The translations under genes were made by a program, and so were the position numbers. DNA of 45,425 nucleotides. It comes from Roseomonas sp. Its GTDB lineage: Bacteria > Pseudomonadota > Alphaproteobacteria > Acetobacterales > Acetobacteraceae. Below, piece by piece: positions 26,201-35,317 of this stretch; positions within the stretch are counted from its first letter, which is position 1, and each line of letters starts with the position of its first letter. Location: positions 1 to 45,425 of the forward strand of contig JADCFA010000017.1 of NCBI GenBank assembly GCA_020249775.1, written 5' to 3'. The notes beneath the pieces are model-generated. The model was not told where the DNA came from. It saw only the letters and a list, made by a program, of their open reading frames with translations, and did no database searches.

Positions 26201-26695
26201 TCAGACCTCCGCGATACGCCGCGCGGCAATATCAAGCGCCGCCGCCACGGTCGCTCCGCGCACTGCCGCGCGATCACCTGGGAAGACATGGCGTTCCACC
26301 ACGGTCGGAGCGCCTTCGCGTGCGCAGCCGATGAATACCAGCCCCACCGGCTTGCCCGGCGTGGCGCCGCCTGGTCCCGCAATGCCGGTGCAGGAAAGCG
26401 CCAGTGATACGCCCGCGCGTGCCCGCGCGCCTTCGGCCATTTCGCGTGCAACTTCCTCACTAACCGCGCCATGCGCCGCCAGAGTTTCGGTGCGCACCCC
26501 CACCATCTTCTGCTTGGCGTCATTCGCGTAAGTCACAAAGCCCGCCATTACCACGGAAGAGGATCCCGCAATCGCCGTCAGCGCCGCGACAATCAACCCG
26601 CCGGTGCAGGATTCCGCCGTGGCCAAGGTCATGCCCTTGGCATCCATCTTTGCGAGCAAGCCGCGCGCCTGATCAAGCGTTGCTTCTGGCAGCAT
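26201..26695 (-). CDS. CinA C-terminal domain protein (nicotinamide-nucleotide amidohydrolase)
   Basis: Stand-alone CinA-C domain of 164 residues, predicted to deamidate NMN to nicotinate mononucleotide in pyridine-nucleotide recycling. Landmarks are MTLATAESCTGGLIVAALT (the ESCTGG motif near residue 27) and LALSCTGIAGPGGATPGKPV. The N-terminal molybdopterin-binding-like CinA domain is absent, as in the short PncC-type proteins. It starts 4 bases after the end of pgpA and is followed by 150 bases before the CMD-family gene, which therefore may or may not share its transcript. Confidence 0.9.
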   Translation of the reverse strand: MLPEATLDQARGLLAKMDAKGMTLATAESCTGGLIVAALTAIAGSSSVVMAGFVTYANDAKQKMVGVRTETLAAHGAVSEEVAREMAEGARARAGVSLALSCTGIAGPGGATPGKPVGLVFIGCAREGAPTVVERHVFPGDRAAVRGATVAAALDIAARRIAEV

Positions 26696-26698
26696 GGT

Positions 26699-27148
26699 TC
26701 AGATCACTCCCGGCAAAAGGGGGCGCGCCAGCATTAGCGCCGCCGCCACAAGCGCCCCCGCGACAATATCATCCAGCATGACACCAAAGGCGCCTTTTTG
26801 CTGATCCGCCCAGGAAACCGGCCAGGGTTTAAGGATATCGAAAACCCGAAACAGGCCAAAGGCGATCAGCATGCCCCAGATGCTGGCATCCACACTCAGG
26901 CCCGCAAGCGCCAGCAACATGCCCGCAGCCTCATCCACCACAATCCAGGCGGGGTCTTGATCGGGGGTTTCGCGCAGCACCGCGCGTACCGCGTAAACGC
27001 CGACCAGCGTTACCAGCAAGCCAAGCAGCAGCGCGGCCAACGGCCCGAGCAAGGCCACCGGCAACACCACCAAGGACCCCCAAGTGCCGGGCGCAGGTTT
27101 CAGCCGGCCAATGCCGCCCAAGGTTGCAACCAGCAGGGGCAGGCTCAT
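26699..27148 (-). CDS. pgpA: Phosphatidylglycerophosphatase A
   Basis: Inner-membrane phosphatase that converts phosphatidylglycerophosphate to phosphatidylglycerol, the step after PgsA. The 149-residue protein shows the PgpA features: KPAPGTWGSLVVLP near the N-terminus, the catalytic-type DPAWIVVDEAAGMLLAL, FGLFRVFDILKPWPVSWAD, and GVMLDDIVAGALVAA with the paired Asp. Three or four hydrophobic segments are visible. It lies 4 bases from both neighbours (transglycosylase upstream, CinA-C downstream), so it is part of one minus-strand operon. Confidence 0.93.
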   Translation of the reverse strand: MSLPLLVATLGGIGRLKPAPGTWGSLVVLPVALLGPLAALLLGLLVTLVGVYAVRAVLRETPDQDPAWIVVDEAAGMLLALAGLSVDASIWGMLIAFGLFRVFDILKPWPVSWADQQKGAFGVMLDDIVAGALVAAALMLARPLLPGVI

Positions 27149-27152
27149 GCCT

Positions 27153-29237
27153 TCACTTTGCGCTGGCCAGCCAGCTTGCCATAGGGTGCGGCGCGGAAGC
27201 CGGCGGGTTTTGGCGCGCGCGATAAATCACCGCCCCTTCAACAACACGCTGGACGTAGTTGCGTGTCTCGCCGAAGGGGATCATTTCCATCCAATCGAGC
27301 AGATCGCGTTCCCCTCGCAGCGGATTGCCATAGGTAACAAGCCATTCATCCACACGCCGCGGCCCGGCATTATAGGCCGCCGCCGCCATGACCAGAGATC
27401 CTTCAAAGCGCCCGAGCATTTCATCCAGATAGGCCGCCCCCAGCTTGATATTGGCCTGCGGATCGGCGGTCAGCATATCCAGGCGAAAATTCATCCCAAG
27501 CCGGCGCGCGACAGTCTGCGCGGTGGAAGGCAGCAATTGCATCAGGCCGCGCGCATTGGCGCTGCTGATCGCTTCCGTATCGAAATTGCTTTCCTGCCGC
27601 GTGACCGAGAAGATGAAGGCGGGCTCAGGCGAGGTCACAGCTACGCGGAAAGGCGTTGGCCAACCTTCCGGCAAAAGGACATCCCCTTCAATCGCCGAAC
27701 GCCGCGCGACCCATACCGCGTGATCGGGCCGTTTGATGTGATTGGCCAGGCGCACCGTCAGCAGCCTGTCGTCCGAATCGGATGAAAGCGCCTGCAGGCG
27801 CAATAGAAAGGCGCGGGCGCGGCGCGTATCACCAAGCTCGGCAAGTGTGGTTACTACGCGGGACAATTCACGCTGCGCGAATTGCTGAGCGCGAATCTGA
27901 TCAATCGCCGGCGTTTGTAATGCGCGAATACGCTGATCCAGGGCTTCCTGGCGTTCGCCCATCGTCAGCGCGGCAAGCTGGCCGTAGAAAGCGGTTGGCA
28001 ATTGCGCCGCCGCCGCATAGCGTTCCCGCGCCGTGGCATGCGCGCCACGCGCCGCCAATGCCCGGCCTTCCCAATAGAGAGCCCGCGCGCGCGTAATAAC
28101 CGAACGCGTGCCAAGGGCCATGGCCACGAAATGCCTTTGCGCCAAGATGGGATCATTCAAAAAGCGCAGTGCGATGAAGCCGGCCAGGAATTCCGCTTCC
28201 TGCCGGCCTTCGCTGCCCATCGGTTGGCCATGAGAGGCGGCGATGCGATGCGCATCCTTCGGATTATTCAACCGCAACAGCTTGCGCGCCAGGATTTGTC
28301 GTTCCGCCCAGATGGCGCGGGCAATATCTGGGTGCAAATCCCCTTGGAATGCTTCAGCGACAATCCAGCTTGCCACCGCATCGCCATCCAGATCACGGCG
28401 GCGCATCAGCCGCGCCCTTTCATAGGCCCAGCCAAGATCAAGCGGACGCAGACCAACCTGCCGATCCTCGGGCTGCCCGGCCAAGGCCATGCGTATTTGC
28501 CCGGAACCGCGCGGCACGCCAGACATTCGCTCAAGGGCGCGTTGCGCGCCTTCCATATCGCGCGCGAAAAACAGGCGATCAAAACGCTGCCTGTGGTCAT
28601 CGGCGGTCAGCAGCCAGCCGAACTGGGTCATGATACTGGCCTCTGCGGCGGCGTCACTTGGCGCGTCTACCCAAGCGCGACGAAGGACCCGCTGGGCGGC
28701 TGCCTCGCCCTCGAGATCGTTGATGCCCTCACCGTCTGGCTGTGCCGTGCCAACCCGCGCATGATCCGGACCGCGTCTGACTATATCCAGCGAACCAGGC
28801 GCCTGCGGCTGGCTGCGCCTAGCGCGCGTCAGGGCCTCCGCATGGCGCAGCGCGCCCACGAGTGTGCGTGCAGGAAAGGCATTGAAATGCGCAAGTACCA
28901 GCGCGTCATCAGTCGGCCCGCCGAAAGCTGCCTCAGCCCGATTGGCCATGGTATCCGCCATCGGCCAATCGGGATTATCGCGCAAAAAGCTTACAAGCTC
29001 AGCCGCGCTTGCAGGCGCGGTACGATGCGTGAGCCGCATCCAAAGCACGATCTTTGAGACCAAAGGATCTGCAGCGGCGGCATAGCTATCCGCCTCTGCC
29101 CAACGCGCGCCATTGGCAGCTGTGATCGCAGCCTTGCCGGCCGTGACACGCGCAGGCTGCGGCGATGTGTTCTGCGCTGCGGCCGAGACGGGAAGCAGTA
29201 GCGCTAACAATAGAAAGAATCGGCGCATTGCGAACAT
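27153..29237 (-). CDS. Soluble lytic murein transglycosylase
   Basis: Periplasmic enzyme of 694 residues that cleaves peptidoglycan glycan strands to 1,6-anhydro products. A signal peptide (MRRFFLLLALLLPVSAAAQ) is followed by a long alpha-helical repeat region, the ring-shaped U/L domain of Slt-type enzymes. The C-terminal SLT domain has the catalytic Glu in SVTRQESNFDTEAISSANAR, then GLMQLLPSTAQTVARRL, and the closing VMAAAAYNAGPRRVDEWL. The ATG at 29237 is used here; an in-frame ATG at 29228 gives a more typical signal peptide and may be the real start. Confidence 0.93.
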   Translation of the reverse strand: MFAMRRFFLLLALLLPVSAAAQNTSPQPARVTAGKAAITAANGARWAEADSYAAAADPLVSKIVLWMRLTHRTAPASAAELVSFLRDNPDWPMADTMANRAEAAFGGPTDDALVLAHFNAFPARTLVGALRHAEALTRARRSQPQAPGSLDIVRRGPDHARVGTAQPDGEGINDLEGEAAAQRVLRRAWVDAPSDAAAEASIMTQFGWLLTADDHRQRFDRLFFARDMEGAQRALERMSGVPRGSGQIRMALAGQPEDRQVGLRPLDLGWAYERARLMRRRDLDGDAVASWIVAEAFQGDLHPDIARAIWAERQILARKLLRLNNPKDAHRIAASHGQPMGSEGRQEAEFLAGFIALRFLNDPILAQRHFVAMALGTRSVITRARALYWEGRALAARGAHATARERYAAAAQLPTAFYGQLAALTMGERQEALDQRIRALQTPAIDQIRAQQFAQRELSRVVTTLAELGDTRRARAFLLRLQALSSDSDDRLLTVRLANHIKRPDHAVWVARRSAIEGDVLLPEGWPTPFRVAVTSPEPAFIFSVTRQESNFDTEAISSANARGLMQLLPSTAQTVARRLGMNFRLDMLTADPQANIKLGAAYLDEMLGRFEGSLVMAAAAYNAGPRRVDEWLVTYGNPLRGERDLLDWMEMIPFGETRNYVQRVVEGAVIYRARQNPPASAPHPMASWLASAK

Positions 29238-29244
29238 GGTCCGG

Positions 29245-29958
29245 CTAGCCCCCCAGGCTTACGCGCGTGCCATGGCGCGTTTCAGTCGGCAGGCAAAGCG
29301 CTGCGATACCGGGTGCGACATCGGCGGGTTGGGAAAGTGTGGAAGGGTCCTCTCCGGGCATAGCTAGGGCTCGCATTTTTGTCGCCACAACACCAGGATC
29401 AACAAGATTGACGCGCAAGGCTGTGGCTTCCACCTCAAGCGCCCAGGTCGTAACCAAATGTTCCATGCCCGCCTTGGCCGCACCATACATGCCCCAATAG
29501 GCGCGGGGACGCAGAACGCGCCCGCTGGTTACAAACACCGCGCGCCCAGCATCGGAAGCGCGCAAAGGCGGATCGCAACTGCGAATAAGGCGCCAGCTTG
29601 CGGTCAGGTTCACCGCCATCACTTCTGCCCAATCGCGCGGGTCAATATGCGCAACCGGTGTCAGCTTGTTCAAGGCGCCCGCATTATGCACCAGAATATC
29701 CAGCCGCCCGAAGCGCTGCACGATCGAAGGGCCGATCATGTCAATATCCTTCTCGGCCTTTTGCAGATCGAAGGGCAAAAGCGTCGCGGGCTTGCCGCCG
29801 GCAGCGCGGATGGCGTCATCCACTTCTTCAAGCCCGCCTTGCGTGCGTGCCACCAGCACGCATTGCGCGCCGAGTTTCGCCAATTCCAAGGCAAGTGCGG
29901 CGCCAATGCCGCGTGACGCACCAGTGATCAGCGCAACCCGACCTTCCAATTCTGCCAT
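29245..29958 (-). CDS. Short-chain dehydrogenase/reductase
   Basis: Classical SDR of 237 residues with TGASRGIGAAL (cofactor motif), VHNAGALNK in place of the usual NNAG, a Ser in VFVTSGRV, and YGAAKAGMEHL as the catalytic Tyr-x3-Lys. Substrate unknown. I take the ATG at 29958, which has GGGG eight bases upstream. A GTG at 29964 overlapping the purF stop (GTGA) is an alternative start. Either way the gene is translationally close to purF and followed by the transglycosylase gene. Confidence 0.85.
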   Translation of the reverse strand: MAELEGRVALITGASRGIGAALALELAKLGAQCVLVARTQGGLEEVDDAIRAAGGKPATLLPFDLQKAEKDIDMIGPSIVQRFGRLDILVHNAGALNKLTPVAHIDPRDWAEVMAVNLTASWRLIRSCDPPLRASDAGRAVFVTSGRVLRPRAYWGMYGAAKAGMEHLVTTWALEVEATALRVNLVDPGVVATKMRALAMPGEDPSTLSQPADVAPGIAALCLPTETRHGTRVSLGG

Positions 29959-29960
29959 GG

Positions 29961-31421
29961 TCACTGCCCCGCCGGTTGCAGCAGGGAAAGCTGCCGGTCT
30001 GAATTATCCGTCCAATCCGTCAGCGGAATGGCGTAATCGCCAGTAAAGCAGGCATCGCAGAAATGCGGCTTGGCGGCATTACGCGCCGGCTGCCCAAGCG
30101 CGCGGTAAAGCCCATCGAGTGAAATGAAAGCAAGGCTATCAACGCCAATGATGCGCGCCATTTCGGCCAGATCATGCTTGGCCGCCATCAGATGCGCACG
30201 TTCGGGCGTATCAATACCATAATAGCAGGAATGTGTGGTGGGTGGGGAGGAGATGCGCATGTGCACTTCGGTCGCCCCTGCCTGGCGCACCATTTCAACA
30301 ATCTTGCGGCTGGTGGTGCCGCGCACGATGGAATCATCCACCAGCACCACGCGCTTGCCCTGGATCATGGCGCGATTGGCGCTGTGCTTCAGCTTCACAC
30401 CCAAATGGCGGATCTGATCTGTCGGTTCAATAAAGGTGCGCCCGACATAATGGTTGCGGATAATACCGAGTTCAAAGGGTATGCCGGCTTCCACCGCATA
30501 GCCCATGGCCGCAGGCACACCTGAATCAGGCACGGGCACAATCAAATCCGCTGCCACGCCGCTTTCGCGCGCCAATTCGGCACCGATGCGCTTGCGCGTT
30601 TCATAAACCGGTGTGCCTTCCATGACGCTGTCAGGGCGCGCGAAATAGATATATTCGAAAATGCAAAAGCGGCTATCGGTGCGGCTGAAGGGCTTGATGC
30701 TGCGCAGCCCGCTATCGTCAATCACCACCAATTCGCCCGCTTCGATATCGCGCACAAACTCCGCGCCCACGATATCCAGCGCGCAGGTTTCAGAAGCCAG
30801 CACCAGCCCACCATTGGCCAAGCGCCCCAAGACAAGAGGGCGCACGCCCAAGGGATCACGCGCCCCGATCAGCGCGCCATTATGCAAGGCAACCAGCGAA
30901 TAGGCGCCCTGCACCTGCTTCAGCGCATCTATCAGCCGATCAATCACGGTGGAATAAAGGCTGATCGCGATCAGATGAATGAAAACTTCCGAATCCGTGG
31001 TGCTCTGAAACAGGCAACCGCGCCGCACCAAGGCGCGCTTCAGCGCATAGGCATTGGTCAGATTGCCATTATGCGCGACCGCGAAGCCGCCGAATTCAAA
31101 ATCGGCGTAAAGCGGCTGCACATTGCGGAGCGCGGTTTCACCCGTGGTGGCGTAGCGGTTATGCCCCACCGCATGCGGCCCGCGGAGCGAGGCGATCACC
31201 TTCGCTTCGCCAAAATTATCGCCAACCAGGCCAAGCCCCTTATGGGCGTGGAACAAGCCGGCCTCATCCAAGGTCACGATACCCGCGGCTTCCTGGCCAC
31301 GATGCTGCAACGCGTGCAGACCAAGCGCCGTCAGCGCGGCCGCATCGCCGCCATTCCACACGCCAAACACGCCACATTCCTCATGCGGCTTGTCGTCCTC
31401 AAATCGCATTGGCAGCGCCAT
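29961..31421 (-). CDS. purF: Amidophosphoribosyltransferase
   Basis: First committed enzyme of purine synthesis: transfers the glutamine amide nitrogen to PRPP. It has 486 residues from the ATG at 31421. The N-terminal glutaminase begins at the Cys of ECGVFGVWNGG, with a short leader before it that would be removed to free the catalytic Cys. GHNRYATTGE and AHNGNLTN follow. The phosphoribosyltransferase domain has the PRPP loop VVLVDDSIVRGTTSRKIVEM. Cys residues in the C-terminal FCDACFTGDYAIPL and elsewhere mark the Bacillus-type [4Fe-4S] enzyme. An upstream TTG at 31433 is unlikely to be used; AGG lies suitably before the ATG. cvpA is directly upstream, a widespread gene order. Confidence 0.96.
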   Translation of the reverse strand: MALPMRFEDDKPHEECGVFGVWNGGDAAALTALGLHALQHRGQEAAGIVTLDEAGLFHAHKGLGLVGDNFGEAKVIASLRGPHAVGHNRYATTGETALRNVQPLYADFEFGGFAVAHNGNLTNAYALKRALVRRGCLFQSTTDSEVFIHLIAISLYSTVIDRLIDALKQVQGAYSLVALHNGALIGARDPLGVRPLVLGRLANGGLVLASETCALDIVGAEFVRDIEAGELVVIDDSGLRSIKPFSRTDSRFCIFEYIYFARPDSVMEGTPVYETRKRIGAELARESGVAADLIVPVPDSGVPAAMGYAVEAGIPFELGIIRNHYVGRTFIEPTDQIRHLGVKLKHSANRAMIQGKRVVLVDDSIVRGTTSRKIVEMVRQAGATEVHMRISSPPTTHSCYYGIDTPERAHLMAAKHDLAEMARIIGVDSLAFISLDGLYRALGQPARNAAKPHFCDACFTGDYAIPLTDWTDNSDRQLSLLQPAGQ

Positions 31422-31429
31422 GGGCAACC

Positions 31430-31987
31430 TCAATTCCGGCTACGCGCCGGGGGGCGCAGCAATTCTTCAACCGTGGGCGAACGCGGCAAGGGTGGTTCAT
31501 TCAGCCGCGGGCGATATTCCGCCGGCATGACCTCGATCACCATATGCGCACCTTGCGACAGCAGCGGGAGCGCGCGAGCTTCCAGCACCGGTTCCGGCCA
31601 GCGATCCGGAGGTAGCAATAACCCAGCCACCATGTAAGCGACCACCAACAGAAAAGCGCCGCGCGCCGCGCCGAACAGCAAGCCAAGCACGCGATCAATG
31701 CCGCCCAGGGCGGAATCCTGCACACGATCCGCGACCGCATTGATCATCAGCTTGAAGATGACAAGCGCAACCAGGAAAATCGCGCCCGCGCCAACAGCTT
31801 CCGCCAGCCAAGGCGGGGTGAAATAGGGGTCGAGAAAGGGTTGCACCTCTTTGCGCGCCAGCAGGGCGACCACGGCCGCACCGACCCAGCCCGCCACGCC
31901 AAGCGCTTCGCGGACCAGGCCATGGAAAAAGGCGAGAATAGCCGACAGGGCAAGCACCCCCAGCAATATGATATCAACCCAATTCAT
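31430..31987 (-). CDS. cvpA: CvpA family membrane protein
   Basis: Inner-membrane protein of 185 residues. It begins MNWVDIILLGVLALSAILAF, then GLVREALGVAGWVGAAVVAL, and has a third and fourth helix around residues 65-85 and 100-130, ending with a soluble Pro-rich tail. The pattern matches CvpA (colicin V production) proteins, which affect envelope homeostasis and are often next to purF. Its stop lies 8 bases before the purF start. Nothing unusual was seen. Confidence 0.92.
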   Translation of the reverse strand: MNWVDIILLGVLALSAILAFFHGLVREALGVAGWVGAAVVALLARKEVQPFLDPYFTPPWLAEAVGAGAIFLVALVIFKLMINAVADRVQDSALGGIDRVLGLLFGAARGAFLLVVAYMVAGLLLPPDRWPEPVLEARALPLLSQGAHMVIEVMPAEYRPRLNEPPLPRSPTVEELLRPPARSRN

Positions 31988-32020
31988 CGTCAGTCCCTAT
32001 AGCCCTCGCGGGCGGGCGCG

Positions 32021-33424
32021 TCACGCCTTGCCCCGGGGTGGCAGGGTCTTTTCCGCAAAACGCGCCACCAGATCGGCCAAATGGCCAATTTCCGAAAGCC
32101 CAAGCCCTTCCGGTGCCGCAGCCGCGCGCCCGCCGCGCGCGATCCGCCGCGGCAGGGTGGCGGCAGTAAAGCCAAGCTTCGCTGCCTCTCGCAGGCGGGC
32201 TTCCGCCTGGGAGACTTGCCGCACCTCACCCGAAAGCCCGACCTCGCCGAAATACACCGCGCCGGAATCCGTGGGCCGATCCGTCGCGGCGGAAACCAGC
32301 GCCGCCGCGACCGCCAAATCCGCCGCCGGTTCGGTAATGCGCAAGCCACCCGCGACATTCAGATAGACATCATTCTGGCCGAGACTCATGCCGCAACGCG
32401 CTTCCAGCACCGCCAGCAGCATGGAAAGCCGCCCGGAATCCCAGCCCACCACCTGCCTGCGTGGAGAGCCCCCTGAGGATGGCGAAAGCAGCGCCTGGAT
32501 TTCGACCAGCACCGGGCGCGTGCCTTCAATGCCGGCAAAGACCGCGGAGCCTGATACATTGCCGCGCCTTTCGGCCAAAAACAGCGCCGAAGGATTGGCC
32601 ACTTCAACCAGGCCGCGATCGGTCATCTCGAAAACGCCGATCTCGTCAGTCGCGCCAAAGCGGTTCTTCACCGCGCGCAGGATGCGGAATTGATGCCCGC
32701 GATCGCCTTCGAAATAGAGCGTCGCATCCACCATATGTTCCAGCACGCGCGGCCCAGCCAGCGTGCCTTCCTTGGTGACATGCCCGACCAGCACCAGCGC
32801 AAAGCCGCGCGATTTCGCGAGCCTGATCAATTCCGCCGCGCAAGCGCGCACCTGTGCCACCGTCCCCGGCGCGGAATCCAAAGCATCCAGCCAAACGGTC
32901 TGGATCGAATCCATGACCACCAGCGCGGCATCGCTTTCCTGTTCCAGGCTGGCGCCGATATCGCGCAAGGCCGAGGCAGCGGCCAATTCCATCGGGCTAT
33001 CGGATAGCCCGAGGCGTGCTGCGCGCAGCCTGACCTGCTCCACCGCCTCTTCGCCCGAGATGTACAAAACGCGCCGCCCGCCAGAGGCCAAGCGCGCCGC
33101 CGCTTGCAACAGGATGGTGGATTTGCCGATGCCGGGGTCGCCGCCGACCAGAACGGCAGAGGCGGGGACAAAGCCGCCGCCCAAAACCCGGTCCAATTCC
33201 GCAATGCCGGTGACGATGCGCGGCGGGGGCGCGGATTCCCCCTTCAGGCCAACAAATTCAACGCGGCGCCCGCCGGCGGTCTTGGCGGCGGGGCCGGGGC
33301 CGCGCGGGGCGGTGGTTTCCTCGATCAGCGTATTCCATTCGCCACAGGCATCGCAGCGCCCCTGCCATTTGGGGCTGACCGCCCCGCAGGCTTGGCAGAC
33401 GAAGCGGCTGCGATCCTTGGCCAT
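32021..33424 (-). CDS. radA: DNA repair protein RadA
   Basis: RecA-related ATPase that promotes branch migration during recombination. The 467-residue protein has an N-terminal zinc finger (Cys10, Cys13, Cys24, Cys27 in VCQACGAVSPKW and GRCDACGEW), Walker A GDPGIGKST (95-103), the RadA-specific KNRFGATDEIG, and a C-terminal Lon-protease-like domain lacking protease activity (SSGGSPRRQVVGWDSGRLSM and DLAVAAALVSAATDRP). It starts at the ATG at 33424, 17 bases after the FAH-family gene, and is followed by cvpA after 33 bases. Confidence 0.96.
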   Translation of the reverse strand: MAKDRSRFVCQACGAVSPKWQGRCDACGEWNTLIEETTAPRGPGPAAKTAGGRRVEFVGLKGESAPPPRIVTGIAELDRVLGGGFVPASAVLVGGDPGIGKSTILLQAAARLASGGRRVLYISGEEAVEQVRLRAARLGLSDSPMELAAASALRDIGASLEQESDAALVVMDSIQTVWLDALDSAPGTVAQVRACAAELIRLAKSRGFALVLVGHVTKEGTLAGPRVLEHMVDATLYFEGDRGHQFRILRAVKNRFGATDEIGVFEMTDRGLVEVANPSALFLAERRGNVSGSAVFAGIEGTRPVLVEIQALLSPSSGGSPRRQVVGWDSGRLSMLLAVLEARCGMSLGQNDVYLNVAGGLRITEPAADLAVAAALVSAATDRPTDSGAVYFGEVGLSGEVRQVSQAEARLREAAKLGFTAATLPRRIARGGRAAAAPEGLGLSEIGHLADLVARFAEKTLPPRGKA

Positions 33425-33441
33425 TCAGGCGCGCAGGCGGA

Positions 33442-34128
33442 TCAGATGATCTTGGTGCGGATATCGCCCACACCTTCAACAAAGCCTTCCAGCACATCGC
33501 CGCGCACCACGGCAGCGACCCCTTCCGGCGTGCCGGTCATGATCAAGTCTCCCGGCGCCAATTCCACCAATTCGGACAAATTGGCGATGACTTCGGGGAC
33601 GGACCAGATCAGCTTGGAAAGGTCAGAGGTCTGCGTGACCTTGCCATTTACCTTGAGTTCGATCTTGCCCTTGGCCGGGTTCACGCTGGCGGCGGGCACC
33701 AGTAAGCCCATGGGGGCGGATTTGTCGAAGCCCTTGCCCATATCCCAGGGACGCCCAGTCTTTTTCGCCTCATTCTGGATGTCGCGGCGGGTCATATCCA
33801 AGCCGGCGCAATAGCCCCAAACATGGGAAAGCGCATCTGCGACCGCGATATTCCGCCCACCACGCCCGATGGCGACCACTAATTCCATTTCATGATGCAG
33901 CGATTTGGTGACGGACGGATAAGGCATATCCGCGCCATTGATCACCACGGAATCAGCCGGCTTGGTGAAATAGAAGGGCGGTTCGCGGGTTGGGTCGCTG
34001 CCCATTTCAATCGCGTGTTCGGCGTAATTGCGCCCGACGCAGAAAATGCGGCGCAGCGGGAAAAGCGCATCACTGCCCTTGATCGGCAGCGCGGCAACGG
34101 GCGGTGGCGGGAAGACATAGGAAACCAT
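33442..34128 (-). CDS. Fumarylacetoacetate hydrolase-family protein
   Basis: Short FAH-domain enzyme of 228 residues of the acylpyruvase/fumarylpyruvate hydrolase type. Landmarks are [38 protein letters not shown] (metal-binding Glu region), [20 protein letters not shown] and the C-terminal [15 protein letters not shown]. Members hydrolyse the C-C bond of acylpyruvates or decarboxylate oxaloacetate. The specific substrate cannot be read from the sequence. It is first in the radA-cvpA-purF run, an apparently unrelated function. Confidence 0.92.
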   Translation of the reverse strand: MVSYVFPPPPVAALPIKGSDALFPLRRIFCVGRNYAEHAIEMGSDPTREPPFYFTKPADSVVINGADMPYPSVTKSLHHEMELVVAIGRGGRNIAVADALSHVWGYCAGLDMTRRDIQNEAKKTGRPWDMGKGFDKSAPMGLLVPAASVNPAKGKIELKVNGKVTQTSDLSKLIWSVPEVIANLSELVELAPGDLIMTGTPEGVAAVVRGDVLEGFVEGVGDIRTKII

Positions 34129-34256
34129 CCGAGCGACTCCTTCGACTATTCCATGCCGCTATACCCCCAGCCGGGGGATGCCGGAAGGCTGGGCGGGTGC
34201 TTTGCGTGTCGTGTGAGCGTGACGGCGCATCTGTCTGAGGCAGCGTGATTCCGCCG

Positions 34257-34291
34257 AAACAAAAACGCCCGGTCAGGGGGGTGACCGGGCG
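34257..34291 (-). terminator. Rho-independent terminator downstream of the class-I amidotransferase gene
   Basis: Perfect 10-bp stem CGCCCGGTCA (34266-34275) and TGACCGGGCG (34282-34291) with a six-base loop. Read on the minus strand it is followed by TTTTTGTTT. It closes the gshB-GST-DUF1330-amidotransferase run. Confidence 0.9.
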
Positions 34292-34302
34292 CTACTTTGT
34301 AT

Positions 34303-34316
34303 TTTCCGATCGGAAA
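34303..34316. repeat. 14-base perfect palindrome
   Basis: TTTCCGATCGGAAA lies 11 bases upstream (minus sense) of the terminator stem. It could be a dimeric regulator site or simply part of the RNA fold of the 3' region. Confidence 0.5.
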
Positions 34317-34447
34317 GGTCGGGCGAGCCGGCAGGGGATGCCGGGCCCGCGACCGCCGGCAAAGCCATGGCCGACAGGTAAGTAACTAGGACAATCCGGG
34401 GAAAAAAGCAAAGCCCAAAAGGCGTTTCAGTCGTTTGAACCTGCTGC

Positions 34448-35233
34448 CTATTCGGCAGCTGCGGCCAGCTTCGCTCCCGCATGGGCGGCGGCGGCGCGGC
34501 CAAAGGCTTCGAAAATCGCGCGGCTATCGGCGTCTCGTTCCCAGTCATATTCGGGGTGCCATTGCACACCAATGGCGAAGCCGCGCGCGCCTTCAACACG
34601 CACCGCTTCAATCGTGCCATCCGGCGCCCAGCCTTCCGCGACCAGGCGCGGCGCCAGGCGCTGCACCGCCTGGTTATGCAGCGAATTCACCGCAAGCTGC
34701 GCGGCGCCACGAGAGGCTGCGGTCAGAGTCGCGGCCAAGGCCCCGGCGCCATCAATCCGCACCAGATGCGCCTTGCCGGTGCGCACCAGGGGAATTTTCT
34801 GGTCAGACGGCGTGGAATGATCCATCCGCCCCGGCAAATCCTGCACGCGCTGATCAAGGCTGCCACCCAACGCCACATTCAATTCCTGCATGCCGCGACA
34901 AATCGCGAGCAAGGGAATACCCGCCGCAATGGCCGCGCGGATCAGCGGCAGGGTGGTGGCGTCGCGTTCCTGATCTTCCGGCGTGCCTTCGGCATGGGGG
35001 GGGCCATCATAATGGCCAGGCCAGACATTGGATCGGCTGCCGGTCAGAATCAGGCCATTGATATGGGCAAGGTAATCGGCTGCGGCTTCCTCCCCCGCTG
35101 CGGGGAGCAGTACTGGGGTGCCGCCCACCGGGCCACGCACCACGCGCACATAGCTGTCAGACGCCGCGTGATTGGGCGTGCCGAAGATGCCGAAGGGCTT
35201 TATGCAGCAGGAAATGCCGATCAGGGGTCTCAT
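34448..35233 (-). CDS. Class-I glutamine amidotransferase/gamma-glutamyl hydrolase-like protein (PuuD type)
   Basis: Peptidase C26-type hydrolase of 261 residues. The nucleophile Cys112 is in LLAICRGMQELNV and the His/Glu pair in IGVQWHPEYDW near residue 226. SYVRVVRGPVGGTPVLLP and LILTGSRSNVWPGHY complete the family pattern. Relatives cleave gamma-glutamyl-GABA or other gamma-glutamyl amides. The SRSN segment differs from the more usual GGxD seen in many members. It is last in a run with gshB and a GST, so a gamma-glutamyl or glutathione-conjugate substrate is an attractive but unproven idea. The start is the ATG at 35233. Confidence 0.88.
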   Translation of the reverse strand: MRPLIGISCCIKPFGIFGTPNHAASDSYVRVVRGPVGGTPVLLPAAGEEAAADYLAHINGLILTGSRSNVWPGHYDGPPHAEGTPEDQERDATTLPLIRAAIAAGIPLLAICRGMQELNVALGGSLDQRVQDLPGRMDHSTPSDQKIPLVRTGKAHLVRIDGAGALAATLTAASRGAAQLAVNSLHNQAVQRLAPRLVAEGWAPDGTIEAVRVEGARGFAIGVQWHPEYDWERDADSRAIFEAFGRAAAAHAGAKLAAAAE

Positions 35234-35317
35234 GAGGCGCTACACTTCCGCGACACCATGGCGGGATCAAGGCGATTCGGTTGATGCGCGCAGATTTTTT
35301 GCCCCCGCCGAGGCTTT

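Larger units (their letters stand above)
34129..34447. other. Intergenic region with strong terminator and structured GC-rich 3' stretch
   Basis: About 320 bases. Its left part (34129-34256) is the upstream region of the FAH-family gene. Its right part is the 3' region of the amidotransferase gene: 156 bases between that stop and a strong terminator, containing a 14-base palindrome and a GC-rich self-complementary stretch at 34321-34365. A 31-codon frame here (ATG at 34368) has no ribosome site. The length and structure would fit a 3'-derived small RNA, but I cannot assign a family. Confidence 0.4.

Noticed and set aside
34273-34370. 31-codon minus-strand frame (ATG at 34368) in the amidotransferase 3' region
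   Set aside because: No ribosome site, and it runs through the terminator stem; structure rather than coding explains the sequence better.
34425-34445. GGTTCAAAC word resembling a tRNA T-loop on the minus strand
   Set aside because: No matching T-stem, anticodon arm or acceptor stem around it; it is 3' flank of the amidotransferase gene.
35234-35317. Possible terminator after the DUF1330 gene
   Set aside because: Only a weak, imperfect stem before an A-rich stretch; the downstream amidotransferase gene starts soon after and is probably co-transcribed.
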